NCBI RefSeq assembly: GCF_013408145.1
Contig: NZ_JACBZI010000001.1
Span: 1,054,001-1,118,000, forward strand
Length of the DNA stretch: 64,000 bases
Source of the DNA: Nocardioides marinus
GTDB taxonomy: Bacteria; Actinomycetota; Actinomycetes; Propionibacteriales; Nocardioidaceae
Direction: 5' to 3'
Both the position numbers and the translations under genes were made by a program. Below the pieces are notes generated by a model. It was not told the DNA's origin. It saw only the letters and a program-made list of their open reading frames with translations, and did no database searches. How positions within the stretch are numbered: position 1 is the first letter of the stretch; each line of letters starts with the position of its first letter. Positions 41,823 to 50,396 of this stretch are shown here, piece by piece.

Positions 41823-42595
41823 GCGGCGTGGGGGCAGCGCGGCGCGTCCGGGTGGTCGGCATGGGGATGGGACCCCAGCACCTCACCCCCGAGGCGGTCG
41901 CCGCGCTGCGGTCGGTCGACGTGGTCCTGGCCTTCGAGAAGAGCACCCACGACCCGCTGCTGGCGGCGAGACGGGCGATCTGCACCGCCTACGGACTGCC
42001 CCTCGTCGTCGTCGAGGACGCCCGCCGCGATCGCCGCGAGGGACTGGACGAGCAGGGGTACGCCGCCGCGGTGACCGCCTGGCACGAGGAGCGGGCGGCG
42101 CGCTGGGAGCGGGCCCTGCGGGAGCACCCCGGTGACGTGGCGCTACTGGTCTGGGGCGACCCCGGTTTCTACGACTCGACCCTGAGGCTGCTCGACCGGC
42201 TCACCCGGCGGCTGCCGCTCGACGTCGACGTCGTGCCCGGGGTCAGCAGCCTGTCGCTGCTCGCGGCGCGGCACCGGATCGTGCTCCACGACGTGGCCCG
42301 TCCGCTGCACGTGACGACGGGGCGGCGGTTGCCGGAGGCGCTGGCCCAGGGGCAGCGCAACGTCGCCGTGATGCTGAACCGGCGCATCGAGCTCGACGGC
42401 CTCGGCCTCGAGGACTGGTCGATCTGGTGGGCCGCCAACCTCGGCGCGGCCGGGGAGCAGGCGGTGGCCGGACGGGTCGGCGACGTCCTGCCGGCCATCG
42501 GGGCCGCCCGGGAACGGGCCGCTGCCGTCGACGGGTGGGTGATGGACGTGTACCTGGTCCGTGCACCCGACCCCGTCCGCGAGGAGGGCGCGTGA
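41819..42595 (+). CDS. cobF: Precorrin-6A synthase (deacetylating)
   Basis: A 258-residue SAM-dependent C1-methyltransferase that removes the acetyl group from precorrin-5 while methylating C-1 to give precorrin-6A. The first strand VVGMGMGPQHLTPEAVAAL and VLLVWGDPGFYDSTLRL-type loop are tetrapyrrole methylase motifs. CobF marks the aerobic, late-cobalt pathway. ATG 41819 overlaps the cobN stop and GTG of the next gene overlaps its own stop. Confidence 0.93.
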   Translation: MSGVGAARRVRVVGMGMGPQHLTPEAVAALRSVDVVLAFEKSTHDPLLAARRAICTAYGLPLVVVEDARRDRREGLDEQGYAAAVTAWHEERAARWERALREHPGDVALLVWGDPGFYDSTLRLLDRLTRRLPLDVDVVPGVSSLSLLAARHRIVLHDVARPLHVTTGRRLPEALAQGQRNVAVMLNRRIELDGLGLEDWSIWWAANLGAAGEQAVAGRVGDVLPAIGAARERAAAVDGWVMDVYLVRAPDPVREEGA

Positions 42596-42939
42596 CTCTC
42601 CCCGACCGCGACCTCCTGCTGTGCCGCGACTGCTGCTGCGGCTCGCCCGACAAGCACCCCGACGTCGACCACGACGCCCTGCGCGACGACCTGCTCACCG
42701 GCGCCGGCCGTGTCGACGGAGCCCAGGTGCGGGTGCGCGTGGTCGACTGCCTGGCCCAGTGCGACCGCAGCAACGTCCTGCTGGTCAGGGACTTCGCCAC
42801 CGGCGGGCGGCCCCACGACACCTGGCTGGGCCAGGTGCTGGACCACGACACCGTCGGGGCCGTCCTGCGCTGGGCGGCCGTCGGCGGACCGGTACCACCG
42901 GACCTGGCAGGGCTGGCCTTCGCCCAGGTGCGCCGGTGA
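42592..42939 (+). CDS. Small (2Fe-2S) ferredoxin-domain protein
   Basis: A 115-residue protein with cysteine groups LLLCRDCCCGS near the start and VVDCLAQCDRS in the middle, the thioredoxin-like ferredoxin pattern. It is locked into the cobN operon by GTGA overlaps on both sides. A role as electron carrier for a B12-pathway reduction (for example cob(II)yrinate reduction before adenosylation) is plausible but not shown. Its exact family is uncertain. Confidence 0.75.
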   Translation: MTLPDRDLLLCRDCCCGSPDKHPDVDHDALRDDLLTGAGRVDGAQVRVRVVDCLAQCDRSNVLLVRDFATGGRPHDTWLGQVLDHDTVGAVLRWAAVGGPVPPDLAGLAFAQVRR

Positions 42940-43487
42940 CCGGCCACACCACCGGCCACACCACCGGCCACACCTGCCTGGCGGTCCCGGTCCCGGCCCT
43001 GGAGGAGTGGGTCCGGGAGCGCACGGCGCACTACGACCAGAGCTTCGTCTCCGCCGACCCGGCCTTCGCGCACGCCCACCTCACGCTGCTCTCGCCGTGG
43101 GTCCCCGCGCCCTCGCCCGCGGACCTGCGGCGGGTCGGCGACGTGCTCGCGGAGGTCGGCGCGTCCACGGTGACCCTGACCTCGGTCGCGGTCTTCGCCG
43201 ACGGGCTGGTGCACGCGGTGCCCGAGCCGGACGGGCCGCTGCGCGAGCTCACCGCGGCCCTGGTCGAGGCGTTCCCGGCGTACCCGCCCTACGGGGGGAG
43301 GTACGGCGAGCCGACCCCGCACGTGACGTTGGACCGCGTGGGGCCGCAGGTCGGCCTCGGCTCGGTCCGCGCCGCGCTCGGGGACCTGCTGCCCGCGGAG
43401 CTCGTGGTGGACCGGGTCGACCTGCAGTGGTGGGGCAACGACGCGTGCCGCCGACTGTGCACCTGGCCGCTGGGCGGCGCCGGGTGA
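42936..43487 (+). CDS. 2H-phosphoesterase (2'-5' RNA ligase-like) in the cob operon
   Basis: A 183-residue protein of the 2H phosphoesterase superfamily. The two catalytic HxT motifs are HLT at 48-50 (HAHLTLLSPW) and HVT at 128-130 (TPHVTLDRV). Such proteins open cyclic phosphates or act on 2'-5' bonds. It is translationally coupled between the ferredoxin-like gene and cobQ, which is odd for an RNA enzyme. It begins with a TGHT TGHT TGHT repeat encoded by three identical 12-base units. A nucleotide-loop or ribazole-phosphate substrate is only a guess. Confidence 0.8.
   Translation: MTGHTTGHTTGHTCLAVPVPALEEWVRERTAHYDQSFVSADPAFAHAHLTLLSPWVPAPSPADLRRVGDVLAEVGASTVTLTSVAVFADGLVHAVPEPDGPLRELTAALVEAFPAYPPYGGRYGEPTPHVTLDRVGPQVGLGSVRAALGDLLPAELVVDRVDLQWWGNDACRRLCTWPLGGAG
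42939..42974 (+). repeat. Three perfect 12-base tandem repeats
   Basis: ACCGGCCACACC is repeated three times without change at the very start of the 2H-phosphoesterase gene, encoding the TGHT units. The copy number could vary between strains without shifting frame. Confidence 0.9.
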
Positions 43488-44881
43488 CCGGGCTGCTGGT
43501 CGCGGGCACGACCTCCGACGCCGGCAAGAGCCTGGTGGTGACCGGGCTGTGCCGCGCGCTGGCCCGGCGGGGCGTCCGCGTGGCGCCGTACAAGGCGCAG
43601 AACATGTCCAACAACTCCATGGTCGTCGACGGGGCGGACGGCGCCGGCTCCGAGATCGGCCGCGCCCAGTGGACCCAGGCGCTGGCCGCCCGGGCCGTCC
43701 CCGAGGTGGCGATGAACCCCGTGCTGCTCAAGCCCGGGGGAGAGCGGCGCAGCCACGTGGTGGTGATGGGTCGTCCGGGCGGCACGGTCTCCTCGCGGGA
43801 CTGGAAGACCGGACGCCGGCACCTGGCCGCAGCCGCACATGCGGCGTACGCCGACCTCGCCTCGCGCTACGACGTCGTGGTCGCCGAGGGCGCCGGCAGC
43901 CCGGCGGAGGTCAACCTGCGGGCCGGTGACTACGTGAACATGGGGCTCGCGCGCGCCTTCTCCCTGCCCACCGTGGTGGTCGGCGACATCGACCGGGGCG
44001 GTGTGCTCGCGGCGTTCGTCGGCACCCGTGAGCTGCTCGACCCCGCGGACCGGGCGCTGCTGGCGGGCTGGGTGGTCAACAAGTTCCGCGGCGACCCGAC
44101 CCTGCTGCGCCCGGGCCTGGAGGAGCTGGAGCGGCGCACCTCGCTGCCCGTGCACGGCGTGCTGCCGTGGCGGCCCGACGTGTGGCTGGATTCCGAGGAC
44201 GCCCTGGACCTCGAGGGACGTGCGGCGGGCACCGGTGGCGATGCCCGCCGGGTCGTCGTGGTGCGCTTCCCGAGGATCTCCAACTTCACCGACGTCGACG
44301 CCCTCGCTCTCGAGCCGGACCTCGACGTCGTCTTCGCCTCCGGGCCCCGCGACCTCGGCGACGCCGACCTCGTGGTGCTGCCCGGGACCCGGGCGACCCT
44401 GGAGGACCTGGCCTGGATGCGGGCGCGCGGCCTGGACCGGGCGGTGCTCGACCACGCCGGCCGCGGCCGGCCGGTGCTCGGGATCTGTGGCGGGTGCCAG
44501 GTGCTGGGGCGAGTGGTCCGCGACCCGATCGGGATCGAGGGGGCCGCGGGCGCGGTGGTCGACGGGCTGGGGCTGCTCGACCTCGAGACGGAGTTCGGCG
44601 AGGAGAAGGTGCTGCGACGTCACGAGCCGGCGGGCTACGAGATTCACCACGGGCGGGTGCGCGGCCGGCTCACCGCCGGGTCGGTGACCGGGACGATGGT
44701 CCACGGGGCGCTGGAGGACGACGCGGTCCGTGCGGCCTACCTCGCCGAGACCCTGGGGGTGACGTCGCGGACCTCGTTCCCCGCGGCACGGGAACGGCGC
44801 CTGGACCTCCTCGGGGACCTCGTCGAGGAGCACCTCGACGTCCCCGCCCTGCTCTCCCTGGCCCGCGGCGGCACCCGGTGA
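43484..44881 (+). CDS. cobQ: Cobyric acid synthase
   Basis: A 465-residue glutamine-dependent amidase that converts adenosylcobyrinate a,c-diamide to cobyric acid by four amidations. The N-terminal ATPase domain has TTSDAGKS and the signature [10 protein letters not shown]. The C-terminal glutamine amidotransferase domain has the nucleophile Cys in [10 protein letters not shown] and the His in GYEIHHG. GTG 43484 overlaps the preceding stop and its own stop overlaps cobK. Confidence 0.96.
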   Translation: MTGLLVAGTTSDAGKSLVVTGLCRALARRGVRVAPYKAQNMSNNSMVVDGADGAGSEIGRAQWTQALAARAVPEVAMNPVLLKPGGERRSHVVVMGRPGGTVSSRDWKTGRRHLAAAAHAAYADLASRYDVVVAEGAGSPAEVNLRAGDYVNMGLARAFSLPTVVVGDIDRGGVLAAFVGTRELLDPADRALLAGWVVNKFRGDPTLLRPGLEELERRTSLPVHGVLPWRPDVWLDSEDALDLEGRAAGTGGDARRVVVVRFPRISNFTDVDALALEPDLDVVFASGPRDLGDADLVVLPGTRATLEDLAWMRARGLDRAVLDHAGRGRPVLGICGGCQVLGRVVRDPIGIEGAAGAVVDGLGLLDLETEFGEEKVLRRHEPAGYEIHHGRVRGRLTAGSVTGTMVHGALEDDAVRAAYLAETLGVTSRTSFPAARERRLDLLGDLVEEHLDVPALLSLARGGTR

Positions 44882-45615
44882 GGGTCCTTCTGCTCGGCGG
44901 GACCGCGGAGGCGCGGGAGCTCGCCGCTGCCCTGGTCGCCGACGGCCTGGCGGTCGAGACGTCGCTGGCCGGGCGGGTCGCGCGACCCCGGCTGCCGGTC
45001 GGGCAGGTGCGGATCGGGGGGTTCGGCGGGGTCGCCGGCCTGGCGGCGTACGCTGCGGGGTTCGACGTCGTCGTCGATGCCACCCACCCCTTCGCCGCGA
45101 CGATCTCGGCGCACGCCGCGCAGGCCGTCCCCGGCGGGCGGCTGCTGCGGCTGGCCCGGCCCGGGTGGAGCGACCCGACAGGGTCGTGGCACCTCGTGGC
45201 GGACCACGACGGGGCCGCGGCGACCGCGGCAGGGCTCGGGGCACGGCCGCTGCTCACCGTGGGCCGTCAGCACCTGGGGGCCTTCACCGGGCCGCTGGCC
45301 GGGCACGCCGTGCTGGCGCGGGTCGTGGACCCGCCCGAGGTCGAGGTGCCCCGGGGCTGGCGGCTGCTGCTGGACCGGGGGCCCTACAGCCACGAGAGCG
45401 AGCGGGCGCTGCTGCGCCGGCACCGTGCCGACGTCCTGGTGACCAAGGACTCCGGCGGCGCGCACACGTGGCCGAAGATGGCCGTCGCCGCCGAGCTCGG
45501 CGTGCCCTGCGTCGTGGTGGCGCGCCCCGCGCCAGCGGCGGGCGTGCCGGTCGTCAGCGCGGTCGGGGACGCCGTCGCCTGGGTGCGGGCAGCCAACGGG
45601 CCAGGCCCGCGGTGA
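44878..45615 (+). CDS. cobK: Precorrin-6A reductase
   Basis: A 245-residue NADPH-dependent enzyme that reduces precorrin-6A to dihydroprecorrin-6[11 protein letters not shown] is the nucleotide-binding turn, [11 protein letters not shown] the family signature, and LVTKDSGG follows. GTG 44878 overlaps the cobQ stop by 4 bases. The 3' end overlaps convergent cobD by 62 bases, leaving no room for a separate terminator. Confidence 0.94.
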   Translation: MRVLLLGGTAEARELAAALVADGLAVETSLAGRVARPRLPVGQVRIGGFGGVAGLAAYAAGFDVVVDATHPFAATISAHAAQAVPGGRLLRLARPGWSDPTGSWHLVADHDGAAATAAGLGARPLLTVGRQHLGAFTGPLAGHAVLARVVDPPEVEVPRGWRLLLDRGPYSHESERALLRRHRADVLVTKDSGGAHTWPKMAVAAELGVPCVVVARPAPAAGVPVVSAVGDAVAWVRAANGPGPR

Positions 45616-46495
45616 GGACCAGCGCCCCGACCCCCACCCGGCCGGCGAGTCGGCGGGCCCGGTGGACGTCGTGAGCCGCCGGCGCCGGCCCGTCGCCGAG
45701 GCGGGGGCGCTGCTCGGTGCGCTCGCCGTAGGTCGTCTCGCCGCCGAGGGTCAGCCCCAGCGCCCCGGCGAACGCGGCCTCCACCGGCCCGGCGTTGGGG
45801 CTGGGGTGCGCGGCCGCGTCGCGTCGCCAGGCCCGCGCGGCGCCGGCCCTGTCCGGCCCGGCGACGACGGCCAGGGCAGCGGTGAGCCGCGCGCCCGGGA
45901 GGCCGAGCACGTCGTCGAGGCGGGCGGAGGCCCAGCCGAACCGCTCGTGGCGCGGGGTGCGGTGACCGACCATCGCGTCCAGGGTGTTGGCCGCCCGGTG
46001 GCCCAGCAGCCCCGGGACCCCGAGGAGGGCGCCCCACACCAGGGAGCCGACCACGGCGTCGGAGGTGTTCTCCGCGACCGACTCCACGGCGGCCCGGGCG
46101 ACGCCCGCCGCGTCGAGCCGCGTGGTCGTGCGCCCCACGATCCGGCCGACGCGCGCCCGGGCCGCGTCCAGGTCGCCCTCGTCCAGCAGTCGCTGCACCG
46201 CGCGGGCCTCGCGGTCCAGGCTGGTGCCGCCCAGGACCGTCCAGGTCGCGAGCGCCGTCGCGCCCGCCTGCACCCAGGGTGGCGCTCGGTGCTCGAGCAG
46301 GGCCGCGGGCACGGTCACCCCGCCGACCAGCGCGAGGGTGTACGCCGCGCCCGCGCCCCGTTCATCGCGCCACAGCCGCTGCTCGAGCAGGCTCGCGGCG
46401 GTGCCGAACCATGCGACAGGGTGGTGCCGTGCGGGATCGGCCCACACCAGGTCGGCGGCGTACCCCAGCAGCAGGCCCACGGCGCGGGCGCTCAT
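45554..46495 (-). CDS. cobD: Adenosylcobinamide-phosphate synthase
   Basis: A 313-residue membrane protein of the CbiB/CobD family that attaches aminopropanol (or its phosphate) to cobyric acid. Family motifs are [12 protein letters not shown] near the start, [20 protein letters not shown], and [19 protein letters not shown]. Several membrane helices are visible. It is alone on the minus strand between cobK and cobU, overlapping cobK at the 3' end, and the cobU start lies 32 bases from its own ATG, so a divergent promoter must fit there. Confidence 0.95.
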   Translation of the reverse strand: MSARAVGLLLGYAADLVWADPARHHPVAWFGTAASLLEQRLWRDERGAGAAYTLALVGGVTVPAALLEHRAPPWVQAGATALATWTVLGGTSLDREARAVQRLLDEGDLDAARARVGRIVGRTTTRLDAAGVARAAVESVAENTSDAVVGSLVWGALLGVPGLLGHRAANTLDAMVGHRTPRHERFGWASARLDDVLGLPGARLTAALAVVAGPDRAGAARAWRRDAAAHPSPNAGPVEAAFAGALGLTLGGETTYGERTEQRPRLGDGPAPAAHDVHRARRLAGRVGVGALVLTAGLARWLPAPRRRRPRPR

Positions 46496-46527
46496 CCGCG
46501 CTCCGTGCAGGAGACCGGAGGTGGCAG

Positions 46528-47067
46528 GTGAAGGTGCTGGTGACCGGCGGCGTCCGGTCGGGCAAGTCGCGGCATGCCGAGGAGCTGGTGCTCACCGTCG
46601 CCGGGGACGGGCCGGCGACCTACGTCGCACCCGGGCCCACGACCGACCACGACCCCGACCCGGACTGGGCGGCGCGGGTCGCGGCACACCGGGCGCGCCG
46701 GCCGGCCGCGTGGGGCACCGTCGAGACCCGCGACGTCGCCGCGGCCCTGCGTGAGGGGTCGGCACCCGTGCTGGTCGACTGCCTCGGCACCTGGCTGACC
46801 GGGGTGCTCGACGAGGAGCGGGCCTGGGAGCGGTCGGCCGCTGAGCTCGCGGAGCTGCTGGAGCGGCGTACGGACGAGGTGCTGGCCGCGCTTGCGGCCA
46901 CCGAGCGCGACGTGGTGCTGGTGACCAACGAGGTCGGTCTGGGGGTGGTCCCGGCGCACCGGTCGGGCCGGGTCTTCCGGGACCTGCTCGGCACGCTGAA
47001 CCAGCGGGTCGGGAGGGCCTGCGACGAGGTGCACCTCGTGGTCGCGGGCCGGACCCTGCGGCTGTGA
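46528..47067 (+). CDS. cobU: Adenosylcobinamide kinase / guanylyltransferase
   Basis: A 179-residue bifunctional enzyme that phosphorylates adenosylcobinamide and then transfers GMP to it. P-loop GGVRSGKS, VDCLGTWLTG and TNEVGLGVVP are the CobU/CobP motifs. GTG 46528 has GGAGG about 7 bases upstream. Its product is the substrate of CobS, encoded convergently just downstream. Confidence 0.94.
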   Translation: MKVLVTGGVRSGKSRHAEELVLTVAGDGPATYVAPGPTTDHDPDPDWAARVAAHRARRPAAWGTVETRDVAAALREGSAPVLVDCLGTWLTGVLDEERAWERSAAELAELLERRTDEVLAALAATERDVVLVTNEVGLGVVPAHRSGRVFRDLLGTLNQRVGRACDEVHLVVAGRTLRL

Positions 47068-47069
47068 CC

Positions 47070-47113
47070 CCTCGACCGTGCGCGAGTGACGCCTCGGCCG
47101 TGCGCGGGTGACG
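47070..47113 (+). repeat. Two 22-base tandem repeats between cobU and cobS
   Basis: CCTCGACCGTGCGCGAGTGACG at 47070-47091 in its first copy differs from the second (47092-47113) at two positions. It fills the gap between converging genes. No strong hairpin is apparent. Confidence 0.75.
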
Positions 47114-47120
47114 TCCCGGC

Positions 47121-47861
47121 TCATGCGAGGGTCAGCAGCAGGGCGGCCAGCGAGATCTCCACGCCGGCGCCGAGGACGTCGCCGGTGACTCCGCCCAGGC
47201 GGGTGGTGCAGCGACGGAGGAGGAGCACCGTCGCGACGGCCGCCACCAGCACGGCCGCGCCGGCCGGCACCGGGCCCGCGAGCGTGGCGAGGAGGGCCGC
47301 GAGGAGCAGCCAGGAGGTCGCCGCCAGTGGTACCGGGACGGTGCCGGCCACCGTGGCCCCCAGGCCGTCGGAGCGCGCCGAGGGGACCGGGCGGGCGCAG
47401 CCGGTCGCCAGCGCCACCCGCGACCCCAGCACGCAGCCGGCCGCGAGGAGGCAACCGGAGGTCGAGCCGGAGAGGACGGCGAACCCGGTGGCCTGGAGGC
47501 CGGCCACCAGCACGACCGCGAGGGTCCCGGCGGGGCCGGAGGTCCCGGTGCGCATCACGGCCAGGGACCGCTCCCGGTCGTAGGAGGCGGTCAGGCCGTC
47601 GGCGACGTCGGAGAGGCCGTCCCAGTGCAGGGCTCGGGTGCCGAGCGCCAGCACCAGCACGGCCAGCAGGCCGCGCGCCGGCGCCGCGAGGTCGAGTGCG
47701 GCGGTGGAGACCAGCAGCACGCCGACGGCGACGCCGAGCGGGAGCACCGCGGCCGGCGCCGCCAGCATGGCGCGGCCGGCGACGCGGGGGTCGACCCGGC
47801 GTGGGGCCGGCACCGGCACGGTGGTGAGGGTGCCGAGCGCGAGCAGCAGCGGGTCGCGCAC
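47121..47861 (-). CDS. cobS: Adenosylcobinamide-GDP ribazoletransferase
   Basis: A 246-residue membrane enzyme that joins adenosylcobinamide-GDP with alpha-ribazole (phosphate) to finish the cobalamin nucleotide loop. The metal-binding motif HWDGLSDVADGL and repeated hydrophobic helices are typical of CobS/CobV. GTG 47861 has GAGGAT upstream; longer frames run into cobT. It lies 11 bases after the cobT stop in the cbtB-cbtA-cobT-cobS operon. Confidence 0.94.
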   Translation of the reverse strand: MRDPLLLALGTLTTVPVPAPRRVDPRVAGRAMLAAPAAVLPLGVAVGVLLVSTAALDLAAPARGLLAVLVLALGTRALHWDGLSDVADGLTASYDRERSLAVMRTGTSGPAGTLAVVLVAGLQATGFAVLSGSTSGCLLAAGCVLGSRVALATGCARPVPSARSDGLGATVAGTVPVPLAATSWLLLAALLATLAGPVPAGAAVLVAAVATVLLLRRCTTRLGGVTGDVLGAGVEISLAALLLTLA

Positions 47862-47872
47862 GGGCCCGATCC

Positions 47873-48922
47873 TCAGGTCAGGACCTCGGAGAGCAGGGCG
47901 GTTCCGCGCAGCAGCGCGGCCGCCGAGCGCACCACGGGCACCGCCGCCACCGCGCCGCTGCCCTCGCCGAGCCGGAGCCCGAGGTCGAGGAGCGGCTCGA
48001 GGCCCAGCTTCGCCAGGGCCAGCGACTGGGCCGGCTCGGTGGAGCGGTGGCCGGCGGCGAACCAGCCCGCGGCGCCGGGCGCCAGGCGCTCCGCGAGCAG
48101 CGCGCACGCCACCGACATCAGCCCGTCGAGCAGCACCGGCACGCCCAGGGCCGCCGCCTCGGCCAGGTAGCCGGTCGTCGCCGCGAGGTCCGCCGAGCCG
48201 AGCGCGGCCAGGCAGTCCACGGGATCGTCGTGGCGACCGCGGGTGCGGGCCAGGGCGGTCGCGACGACGTCGGTCTTGCGGGCCAGCCCGTCCTCGTCGA
48301 CCCCGGTGCCGCGACCGACGACCTCCTCGGCGGGCAGCCCGAGCGCCGCGGCGACCAGGGACGCGGCAGGGGTGGTGTTGCCGATGCCGAGGTCTCCGCC
48401 GAGCAACAGCCGGCCGCCCGCGGCGCGCTCCTCGCGGGCGACCGCGCGACCCAGCTCCACCGCGGTGACCGTCTCCTCGCCGGTGAGGGCGTCCTCCACG
48501 TGGATGGCGCCCGACCCACGTCGGACCCGGCGCCCGGTGACCGACGGGGGCAGGTCGGCGAGGTCGTCGTCGACGGCCACGTCGAGGACCCGCACGCTCA
48601 CGCCGTGGGCTGCCGCGAGCGCCGAGACGCCGGCGCGCCCGGAGGCGACGGTGCGGACCATGGCCGGCGTCACCGCGGCGGGGTACGCCGAGACTCCGTG
48701 GGCCGCGACGCCGTGGTCGCCGGCGAAGACGGTCAACCGCACCTCGCCGGTCCGGCGCAGGTCCGGCGGCGGCACCTCGCCGGTGGTGGCGCTGAGCCAG
48801 ACGGCCAGGTCGCCCAGCCGCCCCAGCGCTCCGGCCGGGGTGGCCAGGGCGGCCAGCCGATCGACCGCGGACGCGCGGGCGCCGGCGTCGGGGGGCCGGA
48901 CCGCCCCGGACGTCGCGCTCAC
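47873..48922 (-). CDS. cobT: Nicotinate-nucleotide--dimethylbenzimidazole phosphoribosyltransferase
   Basis: A 349-residue cytosolic enzyme that makes alpha-ribazole phosphate from dimethylbenzimidazole and nicotinate mononucleotide. Motifs include FAGDHGVAAHGVSAYP, GGDLGIGNTTPAASLVAA, and LGEGSGA with the catalytic Glu near the C-terminus. GTG 48922 overlaps the cbtA stop by 4 bases. The dimethylbenzimidazole substrate would be supplied by BluB encoded at 58154. Confidence 0.95.
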   Translation of the reverse strand: MSATSGAVRPPDAGARASAVDRLAALATPAGALGRLGDLAVWLSATTGEVPPPDLRRTGEVRLTVFAGDHGVAAHGVSAYPAAVTPAMVRTVASGRAGVSALAAAHGVSVRVLDVAVDDDLADLPPSVTGRRVRRGSGAIHVEDALTGEETVTAVELGRAVAREERAAGGRLLLGGDLGIGNTTPAASLVAAALGLPAEEVVGRGTGVDEDGLARKTDVVATALARTRGRHDDPVDCLAALGSADLAATTGYLAEAAALGVPVLLDGLMSVACALLAERLAPGAAGWFAAGHRSTEPAQSLALAKLGLEPLLDLGLRLGEGSGAVAAVPVVRSAAALLRGTALLSEVLT

Positions 48923-49707
48923 AGCGAGGCCGCCAGCTGCCGGCGTGCCACCTCGTGCCGGGCCCTGGCCGAGAGACGGCCCACGAGGCCGGTCAGCACG
49001 AGCCCCAGCACCGCCCACAGTGTCGTCTGCACGACCAGCGACGCGGTGCGGAACGCCCACAGGACCCCTGCGGGGTAGGCGCCGACGTCCTCCCCGGCCG
49101 GCAGCAGCACGCCGACGGAGACGACCAACGCGAGGTACCCGGTCCCGGCGGCGACCGAGGCGGCGTACCCGTCCAGGTGCCGGGCCAGGCGGACGGCGGC
49201 GACGACCGCCAGCACGGCCAGCACGAGCGAGAGCGCGGCGAACCCGAAGTAGGCCGCGGTCCGCTCACCGATGGTCTCGCCCGAGCCGACAGCCGGCGGG
49301 TTGGCGGGGTACTTCGAGAACGGCACGAGGGTGAAGGAGACGAAGCCGACCAGGGCGACGACCGCAGTGGACTGGGCGGCGCTCAGGGACCCCAGCCGGC
49401 CCACGGCGTAGGCCGCACCCAGGGCCACCAGGCCGCCGAGGGCGAGCCCGACCAGCACCGTGGACAGCCACAGGCCCACGGTGCGCTGGACGGTGCGGCT
49501 CACGACCGCGTCCTCCTCGGCGTGGGAGTGGGCAGGGGTGCTCTCGGCGTGGTCGTGGCCGGGCGGCGCGGTGGACTCCAGGGCGATCGCCTGCTCCACG
49601 GAGGGTTCGCCCACCTGGTGGGCGACGGCGAACGTGACGAGGCCGGCCAGCAGGCCGGCGAGCAGTCCTCGGACGAGGAGGGCGCGCGCGGGCACGGGGG
49701 TGCTCAC
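48919..49707 (-). CDS. cbtA: Cobalt transporter subunit CbtA
   Basis: A 262-residue membrane protein of the CbtA family, linked by riboswitch control to cobalt uptake. The first helix (RALLVRGLLAGLLAGLVTFAVAHQVGEPSVEQAI) carries the family motif. A His-rich loop (GHDHAESTPAHSHAEED) lies between helices, followed by PFSKYPANPPAVG and further helices. GTG 49707 follows the cbtB stop by 8 bases. It overlaps cobT by GTGA. Confidence 0.92.
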   Translation of the reverse strand: MSTPVPARALLVRGLLAGLLAGLVTFAVAHQVGEPSVEQAIALESTAPPGHDHAESTPAHSHAEEDAVVSRTVQRTVGLWLSTVLVGLALGGLVALGAAYAVGRLGSLSAAQSTAVVALVGFVSFTLVPFSKYPANPPAVGSGETIGERTAAYFGFAALSLVLAVLAVVAAVRLARHLDGYAASVAAGTGYLALVVSVGVLLPAGEDVGAYPAGVLWAFRTASLVVQTTLWAVLGLVLTGLVGRLSARARHEVARRQLAASL

Positions 49708-49715
49708 GGGTGCGC

Positions 49716-49940
49716 TCAGTGGCAGGGGTAGCCGAGGAGGTGGCGACCGTCGTGCGTGAGCTCGTGCACGAAGGAGCCCGACGGCACCGAGACGGCGCCC
49801 TGGTCGACGCCGACGAAGAAGAGCACCAGCAGCCCGAGGGTGGCCAGGAGCACGGTCCAGGGGGCGAGCTCGCGCAGCGGGACGGGAGCGAGCTGCTCGG
49901 AGAGCGGGGCGGCCGAGATGGGCAGGGCAGACTGCGACAT
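49716..49940 (-). CDS. cbtB: Cobalt transporter subunit CbtB
   Basis: A 74-residue protein with one membrane helix (WTVLLATLGLLVLFFVGVDQGA) and a His-rich C-terminus (FVHELTHDGRHLLGYPCH) suited to Co(II) binding. CbtB is the usual partner of CbtA. ATG 49940 has GAGGAGG about 6 bases upstream and follows a cobalamin riboswitch, so B12 should turn off cobalt uptake together with cobT and cobS downstream. Confidence 0.93.
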   Translation of the reverse strand: MSQSALPISAAPLSEQLAPVPLRELAPWTVLLATLGLLVLFFVGVDQGAVSVPSGSFVHELTHDGRHLLGYPCH

Positions 49941-49986
49941 GGGTCCTCCTCAGGGATGACTGCGTCCCTGGTCGATGGGGATGGAA

Positions 49987-50099
49987 GCAGGCGATCGGGT
50001 CTGACTCCCACCCACCGACCAACCGTCGTACGACGGCTCGCGGAGGGCGGTCACAGTAGCGCGACTGTGCCGGATTCCCACCGGCTTCCTCACACCTGC
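49987..50099 (-). ncRNA. Cobalamin riboswitch before cbtB
   Basis: On the minus strand the leader has GAAGCCGGTGGGAATCCGGC, then GCGCTACTGTGA and GGGAGTCAGACCC (B12 box). GCAGG near 50095 and CCTGC near 49987 pair as P1. It lies 46 bases before cbtB, back to back with the cobG riboswitch. Confidence 0.93.
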
Positions 50100-50168
50100 T
50101 CGCCGAAGACTAGGGCATCGGTGGCCGGACGGGAACGAGGCGTCCGGCACGGTGTTGGTACGGTCCTC

Positions 50169-50327
50169 GGGCCAGTCACTGGGAACCCGGTGAGAATCCG
50201 GGACTGACGCGCAGCGGTGTGGGTGACGGGCCGGGCAGCACGCCACTGGTGGGTCCCCTCGGGCGAGGGGAGCCGCTGGGAAGGCGCCCGGTGCCGAGTG
50301 ATCCCGAGTCCGAAGACCTGCTGGCCC
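50169..50327 (+). ncRNA. Cobalamin riboswitch before cobG
   Basis: Core sequences GGGAACCCGGTGAGAATCCG, GCCACTGG and GAGTCCGAAGACC are present. P1 is a perfect 7-base pair, GGGCCAG at 50169 with CTGGCCC at 50321. An extended arm (CCCTCGGGCGAGGG) makes this aptamer longer than the other three. It ends 69 bases before cobG. Confidence 0.93.
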
Positions 50328-50396
50328 TTGCGGCAGCCGCCGTGAGGTCGCAGACGGGCTTCGCGGACGAGCCCGGACCTCGAAGGAGCTGGCCTC

